64,000 nucleotides of DNA from Leishmania mexicana MHOM/GT/2001/U1103 (Eukaryota; Euglenozoa; Kinetoplastea; Trypanosomatida; Trypanosomatidae), in NCBI RefSeq assembly GCF_000234665.1, contig NC_018315.1, positions 494,296 through 558,295 of the forward strand. The letters run 5' to 3'. The notes beneath the pieces are model-generated. The model saw only the letters and a list, made by a program, of their open reading frames with translations, was not told the DNA's origin and did no database searches. Positions 46,001 to 54,708 of this stretch are shown one piece after another. The position numbers and the translations under genes were made by a program. Position 1 is the first letter of the stretch. Each line of letters begins with the position of its first letter.

Positions 46001-48370
46001 GCACTCACCCGCCTGCAAGGTATCGACGTCTATCTGGACGGCGTGGTGGAGGTGTACTCGCCCGATCTCGCATCTGGCGTGCGCCTGCTGCTCTACAAGA
46101 ATGGCAGCTACGTTACAGTCTCTGGTCGGTGCCAGCTGCTCGTATCTCCCGACGGCCGCGTCACCCGCTACGGGAACGGCGAAGGTGGACGTCTCGTGTA
46201 TAAACTGCAGCGCGGGCGTGCAACTGCAGTTAGCGCGCCAGCCGTGCATCGCGTGGAGCGGGAAGATGGAATGCAACTGGAGGTGATAGAGACTAGTGGC
46301 GCAGGCGACGATGGGCAGGCAAGCTTAACACCTTGCAGTCTAGGTCATGTTCACCGCATCCGCTTTGGCGACGGGGTGGCGGTGGAACGGGGCGACAAGG
46401 ATGGCATGTGGTCATGGCGATTCGTTGGGCTGCCACCCGTGTACTGTGACGTCGCAGCCGACGAAATTGCCGTAGCGGTTGACGAAGGCGAGCGCGACCG
46501 GTTCGCATACCAACCGCGCACCGACTCTTTCTCTCTCTTCGTGAACAGCGGCAAGGCGGAGGGGGCTAGGGTGGCCGCCGATGTGGCAATGAGCAACTGC
46601 CGCATATCTGTCTTCACGCAAGGCTGTGATTTGTCCACCGCGCGCGATGACCAGGGAGGCCGCACCGGCGTGTTTGCGGTAGATTGTGCGTACGGTGGCG
46701 TTTTCGGACGTGTGGGTACAGACCGTGTGTACCGCGTTTCGCCGTTCGGGCGATGCTCTGAGGAGCTAGAGCACGGTGGGGATCTGCACTATCGCCAGTT
46801 AGTGCTACCAGAGCACTACAAGAGGCCAAAAAAGACGCCAGAGGTGCTATTGCTGCCAGAGTATGCGAGCCCCAGCTTTCGTCGCGCCGTCGCTGGCGAG
46901 GGCGGCGATCTGACAACAGCGCCGAGCACAGACCCCGCCGATGCCCTTCACCTGCAAGCGTTACCGCTGCTTTTCTCCGAGGCGCCCGCGCGCATCTCCG
47001 CGAATAAGGCGGCGTCTCCCTATAATGCGTTGGCTGCCCAGGATCCTGCTGCACGTGTGCCACTCCAGGTGCGCTGCACGGCGCTGCAGGAAGACGGCTC
47101 GCAGCTCACGGTACTTGATGCAGCGTCCTGGATGAAGTGGGTGATGTGGTGGCAGGCCCACAGCAGTTGGTCTCCCCAATACTGTTCACCGACGCCAAAG
47201 GAGGCCATCCGCGAGGGTGCGCCGGAGGAGCGCCCCTTCAGACTCATCAGAGCTTTTCGGGCAAGGCAGGCATTTGTGCCTCTCACTGAACCCGGCGCAG
47301 AAAGCGTCCTGGCAGAGGCGTCTGTGCTGCAGGAATGCGTGGTGCTGCTGCCTTCTCTTGACGCTACCTCGGCGCCGTCTTGGTGTGCTGCTGGTAGTCT
47401 CACGCTGACTAGTGACGTGAGTGGCGTCACTGGCGCCATCGATGAGGAAGACACTGCAGCTGCGGCAGCGGTAGCCGAGGCAGCTAAGCCAGTGGACGCT
47501 GCACCAGTTTCCGCTGTCGTGGTCCGTGAGGAGGACCAGGCGCCAATGGCGGCACTCACGGACGCTCACTGCGTGACCGGGTTGTCTGCCGCAGCAGGCC
47601 GCCGCGGTGGCTCGCTGAACTACTGGACATCCGCGTTGTGCCCGCAGGCACTGCAGCCCTCTCTGGACACCTCCAGGACTGAGAGCAAGGGCACTATGCC
47701 AACGGCACGGGCTCACACGGCGACCCCTTCTGCCGATTCGGCCACGTCCGGCGCCCCGGCGCCACCGTCGCCGACAGTACGAGCAACTGTGCCGAAGAAG
47801 ACGTTCTCTTCGCCGTTGTTGCAGGTGCCTCTGATGCACTCGTATCATCCTGCGGTGGACGAGCTCACTGGCACCAACGCCTCTTCGCGATTTCACTTTC
47901 CACTGCTGGAGGTGCAGCCGCGGAAGGTGGAATTCGGCAACGTGCTTCCTCTGCGCAGGTACGTAACGAAGCTGAGGCTGACGAACGTGTCAACGGTCCC
48001 GTGTCGCTACCGTGTCCGCGTCGGCGCGGTGGTGCGCCCTTTCCTCTCAGTCTCCTACTCGCGTCAGTTTGTGGCGCCTGGTATCACAACAGAGGTGCAC
48101 GTTGAGCTGTCTGGCGGTCAGCCCTACGGCGAGATGGATTCCCAAATCAGTATTGTGCACGAAGGCGGTGCAGTGGAGGTGAACATGTGGTGGTGCACGA
48201 CTGACGAGGCGGGTACAGCGCGTCTGGGTGATGGAGTAACGTGTGCTGGCTGGACGCTGCACAAACCGGCGATTCAACACCCACGCATGCCCGCACAGGA
48301 GACAGAGCAGACCGATGACAGGAGCTCTCTCTCCGACACCGACGTGGCTCTGGACGTGCGCACCGCGTAG
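43043..48370 (+). CDS. Large axonemal protein, SPAG17/PF6-like (central pair apparatus)
   Basis: A 1775-residue protein with strong coding bias. Features in order: an N-terminal alpha-helical and low-complexity region (1-400) with Ala/Glu-rich helices; a short segment PAVCVVNVPLLPAAVARLA near 175 resembling the nucleotide-binding-like region of SPAG17/hydin proteins; an acidic Ser/Glu/Asp tract near 650-690; an Ala-rich helical segment near 850-890. A beta-rich middle domain (about 990-1260) has repeated Gly/Asp turns such as YKNGSYVTVSG, SPDGRVTRYGNG and IRFGDGVAVERGD, as in the MORN-like repeats of SPAG17/PF6. A C-terminal ASH (ASPM-SPD2-Hydin) Ig-like domain spans about 1620-1710, with QPRKVEFGNVLP and KLRLTNVSTVPCRYRV. 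This order matches PF6/SPAG17, a C1a projection protein of the flagellar central pair. Homology is judged by eye; other ASH-domain axonemal proteins are the alternative. Confidence 0.9.
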   Translation: MATDTAVSSNYEGALEKHFDPIVFLLNSHTPDNLDAATVAHLLHPFFRKDDYYVVNLSSLANPSASAREAKRSLLSEASSQFAATSLQDRLSTAVQSALTSIAATRREAQQAVLQAKGAQLSALQADYMEDGLSTEEALAAAHAELQECSESEDEASYSSAGERLPPAVCVVNVPLLPAAVARLARDVDGLAAVVLLESPCSVRELVSVSGAGGRKASTNVTVSNAPNDRTKGRGPGAGAAASSSSSASKQHHFSATAGGSAEDLLAALGRAALAQPDESAFQDVLLQHVPYPTESTNSAGASPESPAVLRPSVPATQFLPTLHALLLRIFSSWVRYDAWRARRSLVQVPAYTPLIDSEAALSAAAGEDALAAAAAAEQRPNKRKSGSPGGHEDSVPLQISAKPPTTTPHPCTMAQVAAEQFEYRTYMQRWIRSGSDGGTDKMLAAGEAVQACLNGCLCQVASLKGSSTLRTSADTSAAQLGEDIADACARCRVAVAVSSGAALRPAKDSVSAACQDKRTATCGAMPISAPAGAELAADSVEEALALTVTEEVGSTALPSISTALITTAGDGDALHWMRDALVARDHHGWHTAVRRWGRTAVCCLHQQTDAIGAPLTQHTAHLLDSPTTFPRFFREEDFLEAEGRHYAPSSLSDDTDEDEEESESDSPSEETASDSSGDETASAAEGAATKMAPAAVREPPPACPPVDHVDVVSQHLRWRRVLEQVRLSHAQPPVQELLGCATSCRTAVTETQWMRAADGTVVEVARTAANSAQVQCTIIDAGMRLEAGFMLDCPPPTVDDFAKATAADARASGSLPEPLLASGVRGFLSLGRELRVITEVVADNAQAAAEAAYAVAVAAAKEAAVTQYEAQFRRVGKASKSRDEAKAATHLTLEQITKTLLDALPSPPAQQHPEGGEGKTAAPRIVMRVHACFLLHDCVMRTAAPRDGVPGVQLRCLTPSQHTTHLPRRRLLSVQLWNEGVVSAVALTRLQGIDVYLDGVVEVYSPDLASGVRLLLYKNGSYVTVSGRCQLLVSPDGRVTRYGNGEGGRLVYKLQRGRATAVSAPAVHRVEREDGMQLEVIETSGAGDDGQASLTPCSLGHVHRIRFGDGVAVERGDKDGMWSWRFVGLPPVYCDVAADEIAVAVDEGERDRFAYQPRTDSFSLFVNSGKAEGARVAADVAMSNCRISVFTQGCDLSTARDDQGGRTGVFAVDCAYGGVFGRVGTDRVYRVSPFGRCSEELEHGGDLHYRQLVLPEHYKRPKKTPEVLLLPEYASPSFRRAVAGEGGDLTTAPSTDPADALHLQALPLLFSEAPARISANKAASPYNALAAQDPAARVPLQVRCTALQEDGSQLTVLDAASWMKWVMWWQAHSSWSPQYCSPTPKEAIREGAPEERPFRLIRAFRARQAFVPLTEPGAESVLAEASVLQECVVLLPSLDATSAPSWCAAGSLTLTSDVSGVTGAIDEEDTAAAAAVAEAAKPVDAAPVSAVVVREEDQAPMAALTDAHCVTGLSAAAGRRGGSLNYWTSALCPQALQPSLDTSRTESKGTMPTARAHTATPSADSATSGAPAPPSPTVRATVPKKTFSSPLLQVPLMHSYHPAVDELTGTNASSRFHFPLLEVQPRKVEFGNVLPLRRYVTKLRLTNVSTVPCRYRVRVGAVVRPFLSVSYSRQFVAPGITTEVHVELSGGQPYGEMDSQISIVHEGGAVEVNMWWCTTDEAGTARLGDGVTCAGWTLHKPAIQHPRMPAQETEQTDDRSSLSDTDVALDVRTA

Positions 48371-49365
48371 CTTTGTGGGACTTGAGCGCGAGTGCAGCAT
48401 GGGAGGTCCGGCATGTGGCTCTTCCCCCATGTCTGCAACCGTTTTTTTTCTCTTGGCGGTGTATTGGCCCGGTGTATGCGGCAAGAAAACGAGGAAACCT
48501 TTTCCTGGTCATTTCCGGCCCTTCTGTCCCCCTCCCCTCCCCAATTTTGTGACGCGTGTGTATGCGTGAGTGTTTCTGTGTTGCGTGTCGTTGCTTGGTG
48601 TGTCTCGCCCCCTCCCTTCCTTTCTTCTTCGCCTCTCCCACCGCACTCCGCGCTTCAGCGCCAAATGTAAAGCAGGGCTCCTTCTCTTTCGGCTACTCTT
48701 TTTCTTTTGTTTGATGTAGTGGCTGTAGCCGGTACAGTCTGGACGTGTGCGCATGCGCGCGTGCTGGTGGACCGGCCCGCCGTAGTTTTGACCCTACGCA
48801 ATCTCTCTCCTACCGTGAGGAGGCGAAAAAGGAAAATTCACAAAGGTGCCGTGGGGCTCGAGAACGTCCGTAGGAAGACGGGAGAACAAGATGGGATTTG
48901 CTATCTGCTTGTGCAGGTCTCAACCGGTCAACCATATTGCACATCTCCAGCGCTGACACACGCACCAATTTTGTTTGTCTGGTGCATCAGGGATGCTTTG
49001 GGCAGCGGCGGCATAGGCGACCCAATGCCCGGAACGGAATCGTTCACGCGGTTACATGACGGCGTCGACCATGGTCAGTCACGCCTGTTGCTCCGTCTTC
49101 AGTGCCGCTGTAGCTACTGCGATGCTCCAGTTGTCTCACCAAAAGACAGCACGAGAAAAAAAAAGCAATGTCCCCTGCCCCATCCTTTTCCCTCCTCTCG
49201 CCCCGCCTTGCACGCCGCTGACGGCGCAAAGCCTCTTTTTGCGCTTGTCCCATATCGCGCGCAGTGTTGGCCTCTCGTGCAGCCTCTGACAATCAAGCTC
49301 CATCATACCAATTTACGATCTCACTTTGTTTCGTCTCAGCTTCCACTTTGCCTCTTGTGGCTTTC
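48371..49365. other. Intergenic spacer (1.0 kb)
   Basis: No gene seen. The frame at 48707-49474 runs into the next gene out of frame and has no domain. Confidence 0.6.
49321..49339 (+). promoter_or_regulatory. Candidate spliced-leader acceptor for the gene at 49366
   Basis: T-rich pyrimidine tract followed by cag with AG at 49338-49339, 26 bases before the ATG. An alternative AG is at 49281-49282. Confidence 0.5.
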
Positions 49366-51267
49366 ATGGCACCCGACGCCACGGGTCTCCAACCTGGATG
49401 CGCATACCGCGTCGGCCTCCTGGAGTACACCCTGGAGAAGGCTTGGTTCTGCCAGTTTTGCGTTGGCATTTTGATCTGCGTCAACAATGGTGCTTGCTTC
49501 TGCTTTTCCATCTTCAGTCCGTTCTTGAAGGGCGAGGGTTTCAGGTACAGCCAGTTTGAGATCGATGCCGTCTCCACTGTCGGAGTCCTCCTCAGCTACT
49601 TTTCGATGCCGACTGGCTTCTTGTATGACCGCAAAGGCCCAACCGTCACGTTGCTCGTCGGAACAGCGCTCAACATCACAGGCTGGGCAGGCATGTACAT
49701 GATTTTCAGCGATGTGCTCTCCCACAGCGCGGTTGTCATGGCGATCTTCTACGGTCTGTCGCAGCTCTCCGCAAGCTTCTATGAGACTAGCAGCATACTC
49801 ACTAACTTGAGGTCCTTCTCCTGCTACCAAGGGCGCGTCATTCTGATTCAGAAGACCTTCATGGGTCTTGGCAGCTCCCTCGTGGCGCAGGTCTACATCG
49901 CCTTCTTTGAAAAGAACTTTCCCGGCATCGCGCCCTTCTTCATCTTTCTATTGTTGTACTCCGCCTTTGCGGGGACTTTGGGTGTGCTGTATTTGCATCT
50001 ACCGACAACTGCGACGCGCTGTGTTGGCATCAACATCGAAGACGCCGACACTCGCGCTCGCGGTGGTGGCGAGCCGCGCATGTTCGCGCTCCCCTTCAAC
50101 ATCGGCACCTCCATCCTCTGCTTCAGTGTGACCTTCGTCTTACTCACCTCGCTTGTAGAAAACTACGTTCATCCCTTGAGGAATGAATGGCGCATGGCCA
50201 TCGGGTTTGCCACGGTTGGCCTCTGCGCCTCCTTCACTGCCATGATCTTCGCCACACCGAACTACGAAGTGAACCGACGCCCCAGTGCAGGCGAAGCAGG
50301 CATCGGCGGCGTCGACGACGCGGTGCCAACCTTGGGGGCACCCGCGGTTGTCTTCCCGCCAACGGCAGCGACGGTCGGCAGTGTCGCTGCCATGGCCATG
50401 GAGGATGTCCGCTGCTCCACTGTGAAGGACAATCTTGACGCATGCGTTGTGTCGACGGTTGAGGCGGCTCCCCCTGATGGAGTGAAGGATCAATCGACGA
50501 TCACAGCGATGCTTGACCCAGTCGTTCCAGAAGTACCGCCCGTGCGACCCAGTGTCGCAGGTGAAGACTTCCAGGAAGACGTTGGGACGCTAAACTATAA
50601 ACCCTTGTGGGAAAACCTACGGCACCGCGAGCTGTGGTTACTGTGGTTTGTCTGCTTTGGGGCGTGGAGTGCCATGACGGTGGTGTCGTCTAACAGCACC
50701 CACATCTACCAAGCTATCGCACGCAGCTCCTTCTCTCTCACAGTCAACACCGTTTTTGTGTCGATCTACGGCGTGGCGAGCGCGGTGGGTCGCATCCTTG
50801 TCGGCGCTCTGTATCCACATATGGCACGGAGGCGAATCCACGTGGCAGCGCTGCTGCTGGTCGCACCGGTCCTGAATGCTGTCGGACTGCCGCTCTTCCT
50901 CATCTGCCCAGATCGTGTCCTGTTTGTGCCGTTTTTTGTGGTCGGCCTCGGCGTAGGTTTCTCGTGGGGGAGTACGGTACTCATCGTCACGTCCGTCTTC
51001 ACCTCGTCGAACTGCGGCAAGCATTACAGCTTTCTCTATACTGCGGGCATGCTTTCACCGCTCATCTTCAATATGGCGCTCTTCGGCCCCGTGTACGATC
51101 ATTACCAAGCAAAGCAGGGCCACGGAAAGGATGGCTTCTGCGAGGGCGTGATATGCATCACTGTGCCGTTGATAGTCTGCATGGTCGTGAACATATTTGC
51201 TCTGATGGCGGCATACGCGTTTTACAAGTCCATCACACGCGTCGCTAGACCGGTACCCACAGCTTAG
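49366..51267 (+). CDS. Nodulin-like major facilitator superfamily transporter
   Basis: A 633-residue MFS transporter. The N-terminal half has six hydrophobic segments, beginning with AWFCQFCVGILICVNNGACF, the typical nodulin-like opening. It is followed by FSPFLKGEGFRYSQFEIDAV and by FLYDRKGPTVTLLVG, a version of the MFS loop 2-3 motif with Asp-Arg-x-Gly. A hydrophilic central loop lies at about 300-425. The C-terminal half (from about 430) has LWLLWFVCFGAW and then GVASAVGRILVGALYPHMARRR, the second copy of the MFS motif. The chosen ATG follows a good splice acceptor; the open frame extends 34 codons upstream but that part looks non-coding. Nodulin-like MFS proteins in Leishmania include LIR1, implicated in iron export; whether this one carries iron or a small organic solute cannot be told from sequence. 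Confidence 0.92.
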   Translation: MAPDATGLQPGCAYRVGLLEYTLEKAWFCQFCVGILICVNNGACFCFSIFSPFLKGEGFRYSQFEIDAVSTVGVLLSYFSMPTGFLYDRKGPTVTLLVGTALNITGWAGMYMIFSDVLSHSAVVMAIFYGLSQLSASFYETSSILTNLRSFSCYQGRVILIQKTFMGLGSSLVAQVYIAFFEKNFPGIAPFFIFLLLYSAFAGTLGVLYLHLPTTATRCVGINIEDADTRARGGGEPRMFALPFNIGTSILCFSVTFVLLTSLVENYVHPLRNEWRMAIGFATVGLCASFTAMIFATPNYEVNRRPSAGEAGIGGVDDAVPTLGAPAVVFPPTAATVGSVAAMAMEDVRCSTVKDNLDACVVSTVEAAPPDGVKDQSTITAMLDPVVPEVPPVRPSVAGEDFQEDVGTLNYKPLWENLRHRELWLLWFVCFGAWSAMTVVSSNSTHIYQAIARSSFSLTVNTVFVSIYGVASAVGRILVGALYPHMARRRIHVAALLLVAPVLNAVGLPLFLICPDRVLFVPFFVVGLGVGFSWGSTVLIVTSVFTSSNCGKHYSFLYTAGMLSPLIFNMALFGPVYDHYQAKQGHGKDGFCEGVICITVPLIVCMVVNIFALMAAYAFYKSITRVARPVPTA

Positions 51268-51842
51268 CCGTGGGTAGTGGTATTAGTGACCTCGGTTGGA
51301 CAACAGCCCCCACCCCTCTCCCTCACGGACAAAAAACAAACTCATACAAGCACAACATGCAGCAGTTTCGACTGAGACGAGCAAAGTACTCTTCCACCCG
51401 TGTGGTGCCAAGACGTTGTATTTCTTGTGTGTGTGTGTGTGCCTTTTCGCTGCTGCTGTGCGAAAGTGCTCTTTTACCTTCTGCATCCACCACACCAATC
51501 TTTCCCGTTACTGGCATCTGCAGCCTTACCGACGGCATCCCGATACGGCCCATGAAAGCGACAGGTAGAGGCAGGGGGGAGAGAGGAGTGCAAGTAACAC
51601 GCAATGGTGTATCTGTTGAGACAACGAGTAATCTCAGGGGTCTGAGCAGATAAGGCTGCTTGCTTATATTCATCATATTTTTTTTCTACTCTTGTTGCCT
51701 ACCGCGTGGCAGTCTCCCAGTCAGGCCTGCTTTTAGCCTTATTCGTTGACACGAGTGCCTTTTGTGTGTTAAACAGAGGTTGAAAAGAAAAGGGGCAGGC
51801 AGGCTTTCTCTCTCGAATCGCCCCCCAATGGACACTAGCCTC
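51268..51842. other. Intergenic spacer (0.6 kb)
   Basis: 3' UTR region of the MFS gene with a (GT)n run near 51427-51441. No gene seen. Confidence 0.6.
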
Positions 51843-52490
51843 CCTCGGTTTCTTTTCAGCGTGCCCATTCTCTGCCATACAACAGGAGGTCAGTACTCCA
51901 CTGCGAGCCGCCCCCTCCTCCTCCCTGGCCTGCTACACAGACCCCCCCCCCATCGTGTTGTGCGAAGCAGCCGTAGACGCACCTGCGCTACAGCAACGCG
52001 CCAGCCCAGCCATCGGAGAGAACGGCCCACTGCCCCCAACTCCACCCACCCCGCGCTCTACAGGTCGCCTCGCAGCCGCTTCCATCATGCTGCTCGCCGC
52101 CTCGTGCGTCGTCCGCGGGGTGGCCTCAGGCTCCCCGCACCACTGGGCCATTGAGGGTCGGGATGGGGGTGGGGTGCGTTCGAGTCGCGCGAGCACTCTT
52201 GCCTCATCATATGGATGGGTCATGCATGCTCACGCTGTCGCAGATCGCTCCGACGCCACGCCGTCCAGAAGCTGATCGCAGACGTCAGCAGGGGTCCATC
52301 GCTCTCACTGCGCTGCGTCGTAGGCATCTGACCTTCTGACGGCCAGACGCGGGTTCGGCATCGTCAGGGATAGGGGGGCTGCTTGGCTTCCTCGGTCAGA
52401 GAGTGCGGTGTGTCGACTGGGCGCTGGTGCCACGCTGACGTGCGGTCCCCGTTGACAGGAAGTTACGTACGACGCGACGGAAAAAAAAAG
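51843..52490 (-). mobile_element. SIDER2-like degenerate retroposon, antisense to genes
   Basis: The reverse complement is nearly identical to 23919-24562 over the whole length, including the ccctgacgatgccgaaccc signature. On the + strand it starts at ctcggtttc (51844) and ends at the A run near 52481-52490. No coding capacity; open frames of about 100 codons within it also appear in the other copy and are incidental. It lies antisense to the local transcription direction, so the mRNA-destabilising role known for sense SIDER2 is less likely. Confidence 0.75.
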
Positions 52491-53266
52491 TACAAGTTGG
52501 GGGCAAGATAGCGGAAGCACCGGCAACTTACCCTGTGCCGGGTAAAGCCGGATGGGGCGCTTTATGGGCGCCAGATGTAAAATCGATTGAAACGGTAAGA
52601 GTCGTGTGCACAGCGAGTCGCATGCTTCGCCGTGACGCCACGTACACTGAGCCTCCGTCGAGTGTGCAGTTGCCGGCTCTCTCGGTCTCCGTTTTGAACG
52701 GCACGCTGATGCATATTTCATTTTCGGGTTTGACTTGATGTCTCACTGCTCAGGTCGTCACTCTCCATGCTTCTACCCACTTGTACCTCTCTGCGTTTGT
52801 GTTTCGTTGTTGTTGTGGTTCCCCTTGAACGCGCAAACATCGCGTCACGATCGGCCGCTCACATGGTCCCATGCACAACGTCGCACACATGACCGACACC
52901 CTTCAGCTATTGATTTTCGCGAGAGCACGAAGGCGCAGCAGCGACATTGGTGCAAAGCAGGATAGAGCAAGAACACAATACGAACACCTTGACGACACAC
53001 TCTGCTCTGAGGCGCATCTGCAGTCGATTGCACGCGCGTGTACCTACGCCTTCGACTTTCTACCTATTCTCTGTTTCTGTCTTAAATCTCTGCCTTTTCT
53101 TTCGCTCTTCTTTTCCCGTGGGTTTTTTTCTTCACTTAGCCTTTTGCTTTCCTTGCCTTTCCTTGTTTTGTTGTTTATTTCTTTGGCATCCTTTGTGTGC
53201 GCCTAAACCGCTCCAACGCACCGCGAGCGTGCGCGTCCCTTTTTCGGTTTGTCGGTTAGCGTCTGC
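52491..53266. other. Spacer with long pyrimidine tract before coiled-coil gene
   Basis: No gene seen. A T-rich tract (about 53085-53195) precedes AGs at 53226-53227 and 53258-53259, likely trans-splice acceptors for the next gene. Confidence 0.55.
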
Positions 53267-53986
53267 ATGTATTTAACCTCTCTCGCGACCACGCACGGAA
53301 AACAGAATAAACGGCCGCGTTTGTGCCCCCAAAACGTCGCCACACTGGAACGTGTCCTCTTTTCACGAACGAGGCTCGAGTTTATGCGTAGGTCGGATGA
53401 TGGGAAGGTAGATGTAGCCGTGCGGCGTTGTCGGGCGTGGAGCGCGCCTGCGGCACCGCTTAGCCACATCTGCGGAAGCCACAATGGCTCCTTCGTGCGG
53501 AGTGCCGCGGGAGCCATTGCGGGCGACCACACACACCTTCCACTACCGCCCACCATTTATCGCCTTTTCCCTACAAAGACAGTATTCGCTTCGGTGGACA
53601 TTCCGTTTACCCCATCGCCAGGGGCCCCCTGCAATGGGGGCCGACAGGCACCATGCTCCCCACCGGCGGAGACGGAGACCCTCGAGGCTCTTAAGGCTGA
53701 GCTGCTAGCCGCAAAGAATCAGATAAGGTTGCTCAACACGGCAAGCGCACGATCTTTTCACAGCTACGCAGCACTCGAGGCCGAGAACGCAGAGCTGAGG
53801 GATGTCAGCCGGCGCCTGCGCGAGGCCAATGACGAGCTGAAAGCGCGCCTCGCACAGCGCAACGATGAGGTGAATGAGCAGCTGCATCTCATCTGTGACT
53901 TGGAAAAGAAGCTCGAAGAGTTTAGCTGCTTCAACACGGCAGCACACTTATCGGCGTGCAAATCTCTTAATGGTGGTTCGAAGTGA
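53267..53986 (+). CDS. Coiled-coil protein, function unknown
   Basis: A 239-residue protein from the first ATG after the pyrimidine tract. The C-terminal half (about residues 138-225) is a predicted coiled coil with heptad-spaced Leu/Ala and Glu/Lys/Arg, for example ETLEALKAELLAAKNQIRLL, ALEAENAELRDVSRRLREA and EQLHLICDLEKKLEEF. The first 40 codons have weak codon bias, so translation may start at the in-frame ATG at 53384 (200 residues), especially if the AG near 53303 is the acceptor. The middle is Pro/Ala-rich. No signal peptide, membrane segment or recognisable domain. Likely a structural or adaptor protein; no function assigned. Confidence 0.7.
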   Translation: MYLTSLATTHGKQNKRPRLCPQNVATLERVLFSRTRLEFMRRSDDGKVDVAVRRCRAWSAPAAPLSHICGSHNGSFVRSAAGAIAGDHTHLPLPPTIYRLFPTKTVFASVDIPFTPSPGAPCNGGRQAPCSPPAETETLEALKAELLAAKNQIRLLNTASARSFHSYAALEAENAELRDVSRRLREANDELKARLAQRNDEVNEQLHLICDLEKKLEEFSCFNTAAHLSACKSLNGGSK

Positions 53987-54708
53987 CGGTTGCGCGGCGT
54001 GTGAGCACCCCGCACAGCTGTTGTGTGTATGCGTATCGGCGGGAAGGGCTTTGTAGTGTAGGGTTTCTGCGGGCGAAGAGTGAGGCGGATGTGATGGGAC
54101 GGCAACGTTTTACCTCTCTGCATGCGTGTGGAAGCTGCTTTTGGTTTGATGTCGGAGTTTTCTCTTTTGCGCTTGCGTCTTGTATTACTTGGAGAATCGC
54201 CCTCAGCTCCTTTTCTCTAGCGGCGTGTGTGTGCGTATGTGTATACGTCTGTGTGTGCGTGCATGCATGTGTGTGGCTCAGTGGCACAGAACAACAGAAC
54301 AGAAAGGTTTCTCTCCCCTCCCAAAAAAGACAAATTTGTGCTGTTATGGATGCAGAGACGCCTTTTCTTCCTATGCCGGTTGAGTACTAACACAATGGCT
54401 ACACTGGAAATGCCACAGGGCGCATGTACTTGGAGGCCTTTTCGATCTACACACCCGACTCTTCAGGGAGGGGCACTCATGCATCAGGCGGGGTACTTCT
54501 TCGTGCTCTGTGCGCGTGATGATACCAAGAAAACAGCTGTGAGAGCTGTCCACGTCCACTGGCTTACCTTTCCACGTACCTACCTTGTCTCCTGTTCTTA
54601 CTTGTTGACACACGTACACAACTACCGGCGTAGTGCGCGCTCTGCTGAGCGAATTTGGAAGCCTTCCCTCTTTTTCAGTGTGAGCTGCTGCCGTGCAGTT
54701 TAGCAAAG
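53987..54708. other. Intergenic spacer (0.7 kb)
   Basis: No gene seen. A GT-rich run lies near 54222-54275; the rest is unremarkable. Confidence 0.6.
54661..54678 (+). promoter_or_regulatory. Candidate spliced-leader acceptor for uL4m
   Basis: The tract gccttccctctttttcag has AG at 54677-54678, 30 bases before the ATG at 54709. It lies inside the upstream extension of the open frame, which supports 54709 as the start. Confidence 0.6.

Noticed and set aside
48707..49474. 255-codon frame
   Set aside because: Runs out of frame into the MFS gene; upstream part is spacer sequence.
51955..52275. 106-codon frame inside the antisense SIDER
   Set aside because: The same frame occurs in the other SIDER copy on the opposite strand; it is part of a non-coding retroposon.
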